Notes under the pieces: generated by a model
Database searches by the model: none
The model's input: the letters and a program-made list of their open reading frames with translations, nothing else
Told to the model about the DNA's origin: nothing
Translations under genes and position numbers: made by a program
Source: Bacteroidota bacterium
GTDB lineage: Bacteria; Bacteroidota; Bacteroidia; JACPRZ01
Length of the DNA stretch: 64,000 nucleotides
NCBI GenBank assembly: GCA_016193485.1
Contig: JACPRZ010000029.1
Span: forward strand, 1 to 64,000
Reading direction: 5' to 3'
In this document: piece after piece, positions 17,601 through 27,900 of the stretch
Layout of the letters: each line of letters starts with the position of its first letter
How positions within the stretch are numbered: position 1 is the stretch's first letter

Positions 17601-20513
17601 TTATGTAACGGAGGCAATACCGGCAGCATTGACATAACACCAGGGGGGGGTACAGGCGCATACACTTATTCCTGGTCGGATGGATCTGTGATTGAGGACC
17701 GGACAAACCTTGCTGCAAATACCTATACGGTTACCGTTACCGATGCCAGCAACTGTACCGCTTCGGCTGTTGTAATAATTACCGAGCCCTCGTTGATTTC
17801 CACATCAGCAGGTAATGCTATTTGTTCTGGCGACAGTATCTTTCTTCAAGGCGCATGGCAGGCAACTGCCGGTACTTACAATGATACTTTGAGTTCAGTA
17901 TCCGGATGTGACAGTATTGTTCAAACGATTCTAACCCTGAATCCGGTATTTCAAATTAACGCTGCAACAGGAATATGCCAGGGCGACAGCATTCTTGTTG
18001 GCGGTAACTGGCAGACAACTGCAGGAACCTACTTTGACACACTGCTTACCGTTAATAACTGTGACAGTGTTATCATAACTGTTCTTTCCGTAGATTCTTA
18101 TATTTTCAATCCCATCTCCGCTTTAATTTGCCAGGGCGACAGCATTCAATTGTCCGGTGGAAACTGGGTTAGCGCAGGGGGGATTTATAATGATACATTA
18201 TCAGCCGTTTCAGGATGCGACAGCATAATTCAAACAACCCTTACCGTTAACCCTACTGCCACTGCTGCTGCCACTGCCACTATTTGTAATGGTGACAGCA
18301 TATTTTTACAGGGAGCATGGCAAGCAACTGCCGGTACATATTATGATACACTGCAAACGATAAACAACTGCGACAGCATCATTGAAACAACCCTTACTGT
18401 GAACCCAACTGCCGCTGCCGCTGCCACTGCCACTATTTGTTCCGGTGACAGCATCTTTTTACAGGCCAACTGGCAAGCGGTTTCCGGAACTTATTATGAT
18501 ACGCTTATTTCTGTTAATGGCTGCGATAGCATCATTGAGACAACCCTTTTTGTCGATTCATCGCTTGATAATTCCATATCCTTATCAATATGCCAGGGCG
18601 ACTCCATTTTCTTAAACGGCAGTTGGCAGTCGGCCGGAGGCATCTTCTACGATACGCTGCAAAACGTAAATGGCTGCGACAGTATTCTTGAAACAACCCT
18701 TATCGTAAACCTACCTGCCACTGCTACTGCCACTGCAACTATCTGTGCAGGTGACTCCATTTTCTTAAGCGGCAGTTGGCAATCGGCCGGAGGCATATAC
18801 TACGATACGCTTCAAACTGTAAATGGCTGCGACAGCATTATTGAAACAACCCTAATCGTAAATCCCACTGCCACTGCTACTGCCACTGCTACTATTTGCA
18901 ATGGCGATAGTATCTTTTTACAAGGCAACTGGCAAACGGTTCCCGGAACTTATTACGATACGCTTGTTTCTGTAAACGGTTGTGATAGTGTGATTGCTAC
19001 TTCGCTTACAGTAAATCCAACTTACTATACTACCGACCCGGCAATAACCATCTGCAATGGCGACAGCGTTTCTGTTTACGGCATATTCAGAAGCATTGCG
19101 GGAACATATTATGACAGTTCAATGACCATCAACGGCTGCGACAGTGTGTTTGCAACAACACTCATTGTAATTCCGGTTTACAACACACCTGTAACCGCAG
19201 CGATTTGTTCGGGCGATACTATTTTCTTAAGCGGTGGTTGGCAGTCGGCAGGTGGCATTTATTATGATACGCTGACGGCCGTTGCCGGATGCGACAGTAT
19301 TGTTGAAACCACACTTTCTGTATTGCCGGTATCAAGCATCCAGTATCCGGCATCTATTTGTAATGGTGACAGCATATTCCAGTATCCAGCATCTATTTGT
19401 AATGGCGACAGCATTTTTCTGCAAAGCGCATGGCAAACAACTTCAGGCGTCTTTTACGACACTCTTGTTTCTGTAAACGGTTGTGATAGCGTGATTGTTA
19501 CTTCGCTTACAGTAAATCCAACGTACTATACTACCGACCCGGCAATAACCATCTGCAATGGCGACAGCGTTTATGTTTACGGCATATTCAGAAGCATCGC
19601 TGGAACATATTATGACAGCTTAATAACTGTAAATGGCTGCGACAGCGTTTTTGCAACAACACTCATTGTAAATCTGGTTTACAACACGCCTGTAACCGAA
19701 GCGATTTGTTCGGGCGATACTATTTTCTTAAGCGGCAGTTGGCAGTCGGCAGGTGGCATTTATTATGATACGCTGACGGCCGTTGCCGGATGCGACAGTA
19801 TTGTTGAAACCACACTTTCTGTATTGCCGGTATCAAGCATCCAGTATCCGGCATCTATTTGTAATGGTGACAGCATATTACAAGGAGTTTGGCAAACTAC
19901 ATCAGGTACTTACTACGATACTCTGCAAACAGTAAATGGCTGCGACAGCATAATTATTACTACGTTATTTGTTAATACACCACCCATCATTAACATACCC
20001 CTTGATACTATTGAGATAACGAGAAATGAAACTGCACAACTAAATGCAACCGGTGGAGTTAATTACAGTTGGGCTCCTGCGACAGGACTTGATAACCCGG
20101 CTTCATCAACGCCTGTCGCTTCTCCGGCTGAAACAACAGAATATTTTGTAACAGGAACTGATTCCAATGGTTGCGATGGGAGGGATTCTATAACAGTTGT
20201 CGTTCTCCGGGATGAATCGGTATTTATTCCGAATATTTTTTCCCCCAACGGAGATAATAAGAATGACAGGATAGGAGTTATGGGACAAAACATTAAATCA
20301 GTTCATTTTTTAATTTTTGACAGGTGGGGAGAGATTGTTTATGAATACAAGGGCGCTCTCCTCCCACCGGGAGGGGCCGGAGGTGGGGCCGGCTGGGATG
20401 GAACTTACCGCAATAAGAAACTTACGCCTCAGGTACTGGTATATTATGCCGATGTTGAATTTTACAGCGGCAACAGGGAAATTTTGAGAGGCACTATTAC
20501 TATTGTTGAATAA
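14610..20513 (+). CDS. Large secreted protein with Ig-like, SprB and ICxGDSIF repeats and type B C-terminus
   Basis: The ATG at 14610 gives a signal peptide ending near PLFPLFGQ; the product is 1967 residues. It has an N-terminal beta-sandwich-like domain (about 30-275; PIGFSFEYDGGIHTQFRVS), a fibronectin-III-like domain (YWKVVPKNGFGDAAGCPTYSF), several Ig-like domains (about 370-830), three SprB repeats (about 835-1060; ETHLDVLCNGG), then 14 tandem repeats of about 47 residues with the pattern IC-x-GDSIFL-x2-W, YYDTL, NGCDSI, TTLxVNP. The C-terminus is a canonical type B sorting domain (VFIPNIFSPNGDNKND, FDRWGEIVYE, GWDGTY), but a Gly/Pro-rich stretch interrupts it before GWDG. The last repeats hold a 501-bp duplication and a 39-bp duplication. 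An exported stalk or adhesin is likely; the ligand is unknown. Confidence 0.9.
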   Translation: MIHFFYLLRSLNSFLTILIAVFPLFPLFGQLDAYTVTRTTGIAYSDISGATAVSTWRNGTSTDNTSANLPIGFSFEYDGGIHTQFRVSTEGFITFNLATPALGGNQPACNIVEPYTYDNTVFTSTLRAGTLQAIAPFYNSLDPDLYSLNTTIHYQTSGGAPNRVLTVQWRGMSEPVNSSCSPCDYSNRNFQVKLYETSNNIEFLYSNMYGGWDVNDWQYTSGINSSTMSGAPTITQLITQQTENTASFNNTPQNGLTTDPTTNSKITFTRTAPAPPVAVPPCALYNFPANGNANSCLNTYLSWAGTGGVPTGYDVYFGTVAVPPLVSANQGSTYYNPGALAASTTYYWKVVPKNGFGDAAGCPTYSFTTGLGNIAPASISSTAGTTFCVGTTTTLAVVGGNLAENSAFQWTSKFFFLTCTNSIPYPILPIDGCETNSHTITFNTAGTYTYYAFARGCNGVTSCASIVITVNNNNNSAPTGVTATPASPICAGSSTSLDATGGTLGAGATTEWFTGSCGGTPAGTGDPVSVSPAVTTTYWVRRTGGTGPCPNTTTCTSITITVQTAVGNNTVSSAQTICSGQTPAGLTGTAPTGGTGTYTYLWESSTDGVSYSAASGTNNTQNYSPGALTQTTWFRRNVSSGACAGTNSSTSAAIIITVNPVPAAAGSITGTATVCAPQNGVSYSVGAIADATGYSWSLPAGATIASGANTNAITVDFGAGATSGNITVLGTNACGSGTSSSFAVTVSTASAEPTGATAVPATLCSGGSTTLTVTGGSLGDGASWTWYTGSCGGTPAGIGSPLIVSPAGTITYYIRAEGTCNTTACVNVTVTVNTTYTASETHVDLLCNGASTGSIDITPSGGTGPYTYAWADGPTTEDRTNIPSGVYSITVTDANSCTATQSVTITQPPVALSAGETHLDVLCNGGSTGSIDITPAGGTGAYTYAWADGPTTEDRTNLASGTYTVTVNDANGCTATQSAVITQPASALSASETHLDVLCNGGNTGSIDITPGGGTGAYTYSWSDGSVIEDRTNLAANTYTVTVTDASNCTASAVVIITEPSLISTSAGNAICSGDSIFLQGAWQATAGTYNDTLSSVSGCDSIVQTILTLNPVFQINAATGICQGDSILVGGNWQTTAGTYFDTLLTVNNCDSVIITVLSVDSYIFNPISALICQGDSIQLSGGNWVSAGGIYNDTLSAVSGCDSIIQTTLTVNPTATAAATATICNGDSIFLQGAWQATAGTYYDTLQTINNCDSIIETTLTVNPTAAAAATATICSGDSIFLQANWQAVSGTYYDTLISVNGCDSIIETTLFVDSSLDNSISLSICQGDSIFLNGSWQSAGGIFYDTLQNVNGCDSILETTLIVNLPATATATATICAGDSIFLSGSWQSAGGIYYDTLQTVNGCDSIIETTLIVNPTATATATATICNGDSIFLQGNWQTVPGTYYDTLVSVNGCDSVIATSLTVNPTYYTTDPAITICNGDSVSVYGIFRSIAGTYYDSSMTINGCDSVFATTLIVIPVYNTPVTAAICSGDTIFLSGGWQSAGGIYYDTLTAVAGCDSIVETTLSVLPVSSIQYPASICNGDSIFQYPASICNGDSIFLQSAWQTTSGVFYDTLVSVNGCDSVIVTSLTVNPTYYTTDPAITICNGDSVYVYGIFRSIAGTYYDSLITVNGCDSVFATTLIVNLVYNTPVTEAICSGDTIFLSGSWQSAGGIYYDTLTAVAGCDSIVETTLSVLPVSSIQYPASICNGDSILQGVWQTTSGTYYDTLQTVNGCDSIIITTLFVNTPPIINIPLDTIEITRNETAQLNATGGVNYSWAPATGLDNPASSTPVASPAETTEYFVTGTDSNGCDGRDSITVVVLRDESVFIPNIFSPNGDNKNDRIGVMGQNIKSVHFLIFDRWGEIVYEYKGALLPPGGAGGGAGWDGTYRNKKLTPQVLVYYADVEFYSGNREILRGTITIVE
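18955..19878 (+). repeat. 501-bp tandem duplication within the ICxGDSIF array
   Basis: TACTATACTACCGACCCGG begins at 19023 and recurs at 19524, and the flanking sequence keeps the same 501-bp offset (167 codons, about 3.5 repeats). Only scattered substitutions separate the copies. A 39-bp direct repeat encoding QYPASICNGDSIF (about 19340-19418) lies at the join, which suggests slipped pairing or unequal exchange. Confidence 0.85.
20355..20395. repeat. GC-rich palindrome in frame inside the type B sorting domain
   Basis: The stretch CTCCTCCCACCGGGAGGGG followed by CCGGAGGTGGGGCC is palindromic (CTCC/GGAG and CCTCC/GGAGG arms). It resembles the CCCCTCTCC and GGAGAGGGG hairpin in the 24.7-24.9 kb gap. 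It encodes LLPPGGAGGGAG just before GWDG, where paralogues have a much shorter loop. The length keeps the reading frame. Confidence 0.6.
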
Positions 20514-20568
20514 GATATTATGGTGCCGGATTAAATAAAGGAATTAATTTTATCGTCTTTTTATCACA

Positions 20569-22374
20569 TCATTGAGCGGTACTCCTCGCCCTTTTCCTTT
20601 CCAATTCTTTCAGAAGTATTTTACGGAGCCGGATTGATTTCGGAGTGACTTCCACGTATTCGTCTTCCTGAATGTATTCAAGCGCTTCTTCAAGCGAAAA
20701 TTTTCTGGGGGGCGTAAGTTTTATTTTTTCATCTGAGCCGGAAGCCCGCATATTGGACTGCTTTTTCGTTTTTACCACGTTCACCACAATGTCATCCTGC
20801 CGTGTATTTTCACCGACCACCTGCCCTTCATAAACATTGTCAATTGGATCAATAAAAAAGATACCGCGATCCTGAAGGTTTCCAATACTGTAAGCCGTTG
20901 CTCTTCCCGTTTCAAGGCAGATCAGTGAACCGTTGCGCCTGGCGGGGATTTCGCCTTTCCATGGTTCGAGATCGGAAAACCGGTGGTACATGACCGCTTC
21001 TCCTGATGTGGCTGTAATAAGGTTTGTTCTTAATCCGATAATTCCGCGTGACGGGATGCTAAAACTAAGGTTCATTCTGTCTCCTTTAGGATCCATATTT
21101 TGTATTTCCCCTTTCCTCTGGTTTACCATATCAATGGCTATCCCTGACATGGTGACAGGCAAATCAATAAACAATTCTTCAACGGGTTCGTACTGCACTC
21201 CGTTGATTGCCCTGGTGATGACCTGTGGCTGCCCCACCTGCAGTTCGTAGCCCTCGCGCCTCATGGTCTCAATGAGCACCGACAAATGCAATACCCCCCT
21301 TCCGGATACTTTATAGGAGTCCCGGGAGCCGGATTTTTCCACCCGGAGCGCCAGGTTTTTTTCAAGTTCTTTTTCCAGCCGTTCTTTAAGATGGCGGGAT
21401 GTTACATACTTTCCATCCCTTCCGAAAAAGGGTGAATCATTGATGGTGAAAAGCATGCTCATGGTTGGTTCATCAACAGCAATCGTCTCCAATGGCTCCG
21501 GATTTTCAAAGTCGCCAATGGTATCCCCGATTTCAAACCCGTCAATGCCCACAATAGCGCATAAATCACCGGATGAAACTTCACCGACCTTTTTTTTCCC
21601 AAGGCCCTCAAAAACATAAAGTTCTTTGATGCGGCTTTTTTCTATCGCCCCGCTTCGTTTTACCAGTGATACCGGCTGCCCTGCCATCAGGTTGCCGCGG
21701 TGAACGCGGCCTATGGCGATACGCCCGGTATAGGAAGAGTAATCCAATGAAGTGATCAGCATTTGCACGGTGCCTTTCCTGACGGGGGGGGAGGGAATAT
21801 GGTCAATGATGGCATTCATCAATGGCGAAATTCCCTGTGTTGGCTTCTTCCAGTCGTGGTTCATCCAGCCCTGCTTTGCCGAGCCGAAGATCACAGGAAA
21901 GTCCAGTTGCTCTTCCGTTGCCCCCAGCCGGTACATCAGTTCAAAAACATCTTCAAGGGCTTTATCAGGAGTGCAATTCTTTTTATCCACCTTATTAATC
22001 ACAACAATCGGTTTTAAACCCATTTCAAGGGCTTTTTTAAGTACGAAGCGGGTCTGCGGCATAGGCCCTTCAAAAGCATCAACCAGCAGCAGGGCGCCAT
22101 CAGCCATGTTGAGCACTCGTTCCACCTCGCCTCCGAAATCGCTATGGCCGGGCGTATCAATAATATTTATTTTGTATCCTTTATAAGTGACCGATGCATT
22201 CTTGGCGAAAATGGTTATGCCGCGCTCCCTTTCAATTTCATTGCTGTCCATGATAAGTTCGCCCGGGGTTTCATGCTCTTTGAATAACTTGCCTTCCATG
22301 AGCATCTTATCAACAAGAGTTGTCTTTCCGTGGTCAACGTGAGCGATGATGGCTATGTTTCTTATTTTTTGCAC
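20569..22374 (-). CDS. typA: Translational GTPase TypA/BipA
   Basis: This is a ribosome-associated GTPase of the EF-G/LepA superfamily. G1 is [10 protein letters not shown], the switch region contains RERGITI, G3 is DTPGH, G4 is NKVDK. They are followed by EF-Tu domain 2-like, EF-G-type and C-terminal BipA regions ([20 protein letters not shown]). Family members act in 50S assembly and stress or low-temperature adaptation. The frame extends to a TTG at 22422, but I prefer the GTG at 22374. It gives about 601 residues starting [13 protein letters not shown], the family norm, and a promoter-like TACCTTTG at 22430-22437 would place transcription start almost on the TTG. The gene faces the 14610-20513 gene and is divergent from the gene at 22590. 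A run of eight G or C lies in its coding sequence (21784-21791). Confidence 0.96.
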   Translation of the reverse strand: MQKIRNIAIIAHVDHGKTTLVDKMLMEGKLFKEHETPGELIMDSNEIERERGITIFAKNASVTYKGYKINIIDTPGHSDFGGEVERVLNMADGALLLVDAFEGPMPQTRFVLKKALEMGLKPIVVINKVDKKNCTPDKALEDVFELMYRLGATEEQLDFPVIFGSAKQGWMNHDWKKPTQGISPLMNAIIDHIPSPPVRKGTVQMLITSLDYSSYTGRIAIGRVHRGNLMAGQPVSLVKRSGAIEKSRIKELYVFEGLGKKKVGEVSSGDLCAIVGIDGFEIGDTIGDFENPEPLETIAVDEPTMSMLFTINDSPFFGRDGKYVTSRHLKERLEKELEKNLALRVEKSGSRDSYKVSGRGVLHLSVLIETMRREGYELQVGQPQVITRAINGVQYEPVEELFIDLPVTMSGIAIDMVNQRKGEIQNMDPKGDRMNLSFSIPSRGIIGLRTNLITATSGEAVMYHRFSDLEPWKGEIPARRNGSLICLETGRATAYSIGNLQDRGIFFIDPIDNVYEGQVVGENTRQDDIVVNVVKTKKQSNMRASGSDEKIKLTPPRKFSLEEALEYIQEDEYVEVTPKSIRLRKILLKELERKRARSTAQ

Positions 22375-22429
22375 TGATGTTATTGGTTTGACATTGGTAC
22401 ACTGGGTAAGAAATTTATTCAATAAACCG

Positions 22430-22437
22430 CAAAGGTA
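22430..22437 (-). promoter_or_regulatory. Candidate Bacteroidota -7 element for typA
   Basis: On the minus strand the sequence reads TACCTTTG, an exact match to the TAnnTTTG element recognised by the Bacteroidota housekeeping sigma factor. No convincing TTG -33 element is seen upstream. The site is about 56 bp before the preferred GTG start. Confidence 0.4.
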
Positions 22438-22489
22438 CTAAAGGTAATTTCACTCTTTATTCAGGTTCACCACTGACCTGTTTATTGAG

Positions 22490-22497
22490 TAACTTTG
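22490..22497 (+). promoter_or_regulatory. Candidate -7 element for the gene at 22590
   Basis: TAACTTTG matches TAnnTTTG and lies in the divergent space between typA and the next + strand gene. Transcription from it would leave a leader of about 85 nt. The -33 element is not clear. Confidence 0.35.
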
Positions 22498-22589
22498 TGC
22501 AGTAGTACGGGAGTCGTGGAAATTCATTTTTTCATTCACGGAAACCGGTTAATCCGTTATGTTGATTTAATGTTTTTTCATCAATTCAG

Positions 22590-24722
22590 ATGAAAACAAA
22601 GCGAGTGAAATTTTTATATTCAGTAATTATTTTGTTTTCTTATCCATTCGTTTGTCTTTTTTCCCAGAACCTTGTTCCGAACCCCAGTTTTGAAACCGTT
22701 ACTTCGTGCCCGACAAATACAAGTGACGCCTGTATAAATCTTGCAACCCCCTGGGATAAACCTTCCGGCTCATCTACCACTCCCGACCTCTTCGATCCCT
22801 GCAATTCCGGAGGGGTACCCTGCACCGATAGTTTAGGCGCTCCAGTAAATTTTGCCGGTATTGCAAATCCATTTCACGGGAACCGCTATGCGGGTATTAT
22901 GACATATTATGCAACTCCTAATCTGAGAGAGTATATTCAGGCGCAATTAACTTCTTCTTTGGCTGCCGGAGCGGATTACTGCGTGAGTATGCGGGTGATC
23001 AGAGGAAGCAGAAGTGGATGGGCTACAAATAATCTCGGTATGTATTTATCCATTGGAGCCGTCAGTCAACCTAGTGCCGCACCAATAACTGTTACCCCGC
23101 AATTTAAATCGACTGCAATTATTAAGGATTCGGCTAATTGGACCATCATTTCCGGAAATTACACTGCAACAGGGGGGGAAAATTATATTACTATTGGTAA
23201 TTTCAATGACGATAATAGCACTCAGAAATATAATTACGGATTCTCATCCGGGTGCGTTATTGCCTACCAGTCAGCGTATTATTTTATCGATAGCGTTTTT
23301 GTGGGAACGTGTTCCGCCCCGCCACCAACTGCCACATTCACCGCAAGTTCTTCAAATATCTGCACTGGCGATTGCATCACTTTCACCGATATGAGCACAA
23401 ATGGTCCGACTTCCTGGAACTGGAATTTCCCGGGAGGCACTCCATCTTCATATTCGGGTGAAAACCCGCCTTCCGTTTGTTTCACTGGACCGGGTTCCTA
23501 TAACATTTCCCTGATCGTTTCAAATGCATACGGGTCTGGTACTGCCGCTGCGTTGATACAGGTCAATTCCCCTCCTGCTGCTTCTATATCGGGTAACAGT
23601 ACTGTATGTGCCGGGGAAACATCCTATCTTACTGCGTCTCCAACCGGATTATCATATTTATGGAATACAGGGGCAACCATTCAGACCATTTCTGTAAGCC
23701 CGGATTCATCATTCACTTATTCGGCCATCGTAACATCAGGTAATTGTTCCGATACTGCATATTTTCCGGTTACCGTCAATCCATTGCCCGTGGCATTTGT
23801 TTCCGGCAACCCGATAATCTGTACCGGTGATACGGCAATTCTTACCGCAGGGGGGGGAGTAAGTTATTTATGGGATACCGGTGAGACAGGGTCTGTAATT
23901 TCCGTTTTCCCGGGAGCGACCTACTCTTACCCTGTTACCGTAACCGATGCCAACGGATGCACCGATACGGCATCGGTAACTGTGACTGTTATTTCTGAAG
24001 TTATCGCATCTGTCTCGGGCAGCACCACCGTTTGCCAGGGACAAAGCACAATCCTGACCGCGTCCGGGGGAAGCGGTTATTTATGGAATGATAATTCCAC
24101 AACCGCTTCAATAACTGTTTCCCTCGTCACCACAACTTCATTTTCGGTAACCGTAACTGCAGGGACATGCTCCGATTCAACAACGGTAACGGTAACCGTA
24201 TTGCCCTCTTTCCAGACGGAAGCAGGCAGTGATATTTCAATAAACTATGGTGACAGCGCTGTTTTGAATGTGACTACGGCAGGCGGAACAGCGCCTTTTT
24301 CTTATATCTGGTCAACAGGTGAAACGATAGAATCAGTGTCGGTATCTCCTGAATCAGACAGGAAATATTCAATAACAGTTAGCGATGCAACCGGGTGCAC
24401 TGCAAGTGATTCATTGCTGGTAACTGTGATTCCATGCAAAATGAACCTTTTCATTCCTACGGCTTTTTCTCCCAACGGAGATAATAATAATGATGTGCTG
24501 ATGGTCAGGGGCGTAACGGATGAATGTGTTCAATATTTCAAATTGAGTATTTATAACCGGTGGGGACAAAAGATATGGGAAACCCAGGATCCTGCTGCAG
24601 GGTGGGACGGCACCTGGAAGGGTAAGATGATGGATACCGGGGTGTTCGTTTATTGCCTTTGGATAAAGTGGAATGACTGGAAAGAAGATGTAATAAAAGG
24701 GAATATTACGTTGGTGAAATAG
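22590..24722 (+). CDS. Secreted protein: NLVPNPSFE domain, PKD and Ig-like domains, type B C-terminus
   Basis: The 710-residue product has a signal peptide ending near PFVCLFSQ. The mature N-terminus opens with NLVPNPSFETVTSCP, the start of a galactose-binding-like domain common in Bacteroidota surface proteins (about 26-235). Next come a PKD domain (about 245-330; WNWNFPGGTPSSYSGENPP), three Ig-like domains (about 331-540; GNSTVCAGETSYLTASP), a PKD-like domain (GSDISINYGDSAVLNV) and a canonical type B sorting domain (from about 616; FIPTAFSPNGDNNNDV, YNRWGQKIWET, GWDGTWKGKMMDTGV). Unlike most neighbours it has no SprB repeats. It is transcribed away from typA. An exported surface or released binding protein is likely; the ligand is unknown. 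Confidence 0.9.
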   Translation: MKTKRVKFLYSVIILFSYPFVCLFSQNLVPNPSFETVTSCPTNTSDACINLATPWDKPSGSSTTPDLFDPCNSGGVPCTDSLGAPVNFAGIANPFHGNRYAGIMTYYATPNLREYIQAQLTSSLAAGADYCVSMRVIRGSRSGWATNNLGMYLSIGAVSQPSAAPITVTPQFKSTAIIKDSANWTIISGNYTATGGENYITIGNFNDDNSTQKYNYGFSSGCVIAYQSAYYFIDSVFVGTCSAPPPTATFTASSSNICTGDCITFTDMSTNGPTSWNWNFPGGTPSSYSGENPPSVCFTGPGSYNISLIVSNAYGSGTAAALIQVNSPPAASISGNSTVCAGETSYLTASPTGLSYLWNTGATIQTISVSPDSSFTYSAIVTSGNCSDTAYFPVTVNPLPVAFVSGNPIICTGDTAILTAGGGVSYLWDTGETGSVISVFPGATYSYPVTVTDANGCTDTASVTVTVISEVIASVSGSTTVCQGQSTILTASGGSGYLWNDNSTTASITVSLVTTTSFSVTVTAGTCSDSTTVTVTVLPSFQTEAGSDISINYGDSAVLNVTTAGGTAPFSYIWSTGETIESVSVSPESDRKYSITVSDATGCTASDSLLVTVIPCKMNLFIPTAFSPNGDNNNDVLMVRGVTDECVQYFKLSIYNRWGQKIWETQDPAAGWDGTWKGKMMDTGVFVYCLWIKWNDWKEDVIKGNITLVK

Positions 24723-24732
24723 GAAAATTTCT

Positions 24733-24861
24733 GGGTACTATTCACCCTTCTAACTCATCCCCCTACCCCCTTCTCTTAAAAACAAGAGAAGGGGTAACTC
24801 ACCCCTCTCCTATTCCGATGGCTATCGGGAGGAGAGGGGCAGGGGTGAGGTGAATAGTAAC
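24733..24861. repeat. Nested palindrome B, outer arms GTACTATTCACC
   Basis: The left arm GGGTACTATTCACCC (24733-24747) pairs with GGTGAATAGTAAC (24849-24861). The left flank GGAAAATTTCTG resembles the flank of palindrome A. Inside are CCCCTTCTCTT/AAGAGAAGGGG, then CACCCCTCTCC/GGAGAGGGGCAGGGGTG, and at its centre TTCCGATGGCTATCGGGA (24813-24830). So at least three palindromes are nested or adjoining. Confidence 0.8.
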
Positions 24862-24930
24862 AATATCTGGTTCATTTTTTTCTTATTTTTGGAATTTATT
24901 TTACGAATTTGCAATAAAAATAATCTTCAA

Positions 24931-27900
24931 ATGAAAAACGTAATTTATTCCTCCGTAGCCACAGAGACCATTTTCCGCTCTGTCATTCTGTGCTTATTGT
25001 TTGACACTGTTGGAAGCACATCTTCCGCACAACAACAATCCTCAACAAACTGGAGTGTCGAAGGAATATACCAGAAAAGTTTTATAGAAAACAAAGGCCA
25101 GTTCAACGGTAACCCTTCGCGGCAGGAAGTCATATATGCTGTAGATCATAGCCAGACCATGATCTATTTCCATAAAAACGGTGTTACTTATTATCTTAGA
25201 GAAAGGGAATTAAAAAACAAAGACCGGGATGAATTTATCCGCGAAGCGAAAATCAGACAGAACATGAGTCCTGGAGAATGGTTAGAATTTGAAAAAGAGG
25301 AAAAGAAAGTGAAAATGAAATCAGATGTGGTTTCTATGGTATGGGAAAATGCCAACCCTGCCGTTAATATTGTTGGTTCTGATAAATCTGACGGCTACAA
25401 CAGTTACACTTTTATTGAAAGCGGGAAAGAAAAGAATGTTAATTACATTAATGGTTTTAAAAAACTCACCTACAAAAACCTCTATCCGCATATTGATGTT
25501 GAATATGTTTTTCATCCGGTTGACGGAATTAAATACTCACTGATCCTGCATCCTGGCGCTGATATTTCGGTGGTAAAAATGAAATATCCTGAAAGGGAAA
25601 CAGTTTTCCTCTCAAACAACGGAGAGGTTCACATTTCTACAATTTTCGGTGATATTATTGACCATGCGCCTCAGACATTTTATAGCGGTAATAAGGAAAA
25701 AACAATAGAATCGGAATTTGTGAAAAACAATAATATCATTTCATTTTATCTTGGAAACTACAACAAGGCGACTTCAGTCATCATTGATCCATGGACGCAA
25801 ACGCCAACTCTTGCAAATTCCAACGGGGTTTGGGAGTGTGAAGTGGATGGATCAGGAAATGTTTACATCATCGGTGGCGATATGCCTGAGAAATTGGTTA
25901 AGTATAATTCCGCAGGCGGTTTTCAATGGTCATATACAACTCCATGGGACACAACAAACGCGTGGCTGGGTACATTGAAGACAGATATTTCCGGTAACAA
26001 TTATATTACAAAAGGATCTACATCGGCAATACAGAAAGTAGATGTAAGTAGTGCAATGTTATGGAGTGACCCAGGAAGCAGCCAGGATGAATACTGGAGC
26101 ATTACTTTCAACTGCGATCAGACAAAACTTGTAGTTGGCGGAACCACGTTAAGTTTCTTTCCTCCCGCAAACAGTTACGGGAAGATATTTGACATCAGCA
26201 CTGGAAATGGAAGCATTATTGACGAAAGAATTGTCACGCGTACCCGTACTTATACAATTCTTTCATTTGATGTAACGGATATTAATGAGGTCAGGTCAGT
26301 ATCCTCATCCTACAATGCAAGGTATTATTTTCTTACACTTGATACACTCGGGGCTATTGACGATGATCTTTCGGCCTGTCCTTCCGGTGTTAATATGATG
26401 GGCATAAACCATACCTATAACTTTGGATATAAATCGGAATATTACCGTCCCAACAACGGCAATTCCGGGATATGCGCTGTTAAGGCAAACCGCTATTATG
26501 TATATACTCAAAACGGAGCAACTCTCCATAAAAGGTCACTTGCTACAGGCGCCATTTTAACCACCGTTGCCATCCCGGGCGGAATTTCTACTTCTATTGC
26601 CAATACAACTCCCACACTTACTCAACCGGGAAACAGCGGAATTGATATTGACAGTTGCGGGAATGTTTATGTGGGATCCGGTAATGCCGTGATAAAATAT
26701 GATTCCAGTTTGAATTTTATTACATCGGTTCCCACTTCCTACGCAGTATTTGATGTTGCAGTAAATTACAATGGCGAAATTATTGCATGTGGGGCTACCG
26801 GAAATTCGGATAGCCCGTCAAGAACCGGGTATGTTCAATCAATCAATATGTCTGCCTGTGCTCCTATGACTTTATATTGTTGCAATGCCAACATTTGTCC
26901 TGCAGATACTTTTTGTGATACCGACCCTGCAACCAATTTAACCGCTGCCGTTTCCGGTGGAACATGGAGCGGCACAGGTATTACAAATTCCTCATTAGGC
27001 ACTTTTGATCCGGGGGTGGCAGGACCGGGGACCTGGACAATCACCTATACGATGGGTTGCGGCAGCGATTCAATAACTATTCCTGTAATAATCTGTTCAT
27101 CTCTTTCTGTTTGCGTAGAGAATAATGGCGATCTCACGGTATCAAACGGAACCGCGCCTTATACCTGGGAATCGTGGACCCCTGCATCCTCTACTTCCAT
27201 TACCAACCAATCCCAATGCCAGGCATGCGGTTATTCATGGTTTTTCGGACAATGTCTTGACGGCATTACACCAGTCACCCAATGTATTACACCCGGATAC
27301 TGGTCTGTTTTTGGTAGCGGAACTACCGTTACGCCTCCCGCCAACGACACTCTTCGCGTTACGGATAATTTCGGTAACACCTATGTAATTAATAATGTGT
27401 CGTCCCTGCCAAATTGTTCCGGATGCGCACTTTCCGTCACTGCCGCTTCTTCCAATGCTACCTGCGGCCTGAACAACGGAACAGCCACTGCCACAGCAAT
27501 TGGCGGAACACCCCCCCTCACATATTCGTGGTCTAACAGCCAGACGGGTTCCACAGCAACCGGGCTATCGGCAACTACTTATACGGTAACAGTAACGGAT
27601 GGGGGGGGGTGTACTGATGTTGCTTCGGCAACAGTCAACATCACGAGCATGCCTGTTTTATCGGTCGCTTCAACCCCTGCGTCCTGCGGCAGCGCGAACG
27701 GCACCGCAACCGCTACTGTTTCAGGTGGTTCTCTTCCCTATACATTTTCGTGGTCAAACAGCCAGACCGGCTCCACTGCTACCGCCCTGTCGGCAGCAAC
27801 CTATACAATTACGGTTACCGATGGAAGCGGATGTACGGTTACCGGTTCAACAACTGTTTCCGGTTCTTCATCAGTTACGGTGTCCCTGTCACCTGGAAAT

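Noticed and set aside
21784-21791. Frameshift in typA at a run of eight G or C
   Set aside because: The reading frame continues through the run with intact family motifs on both sides.
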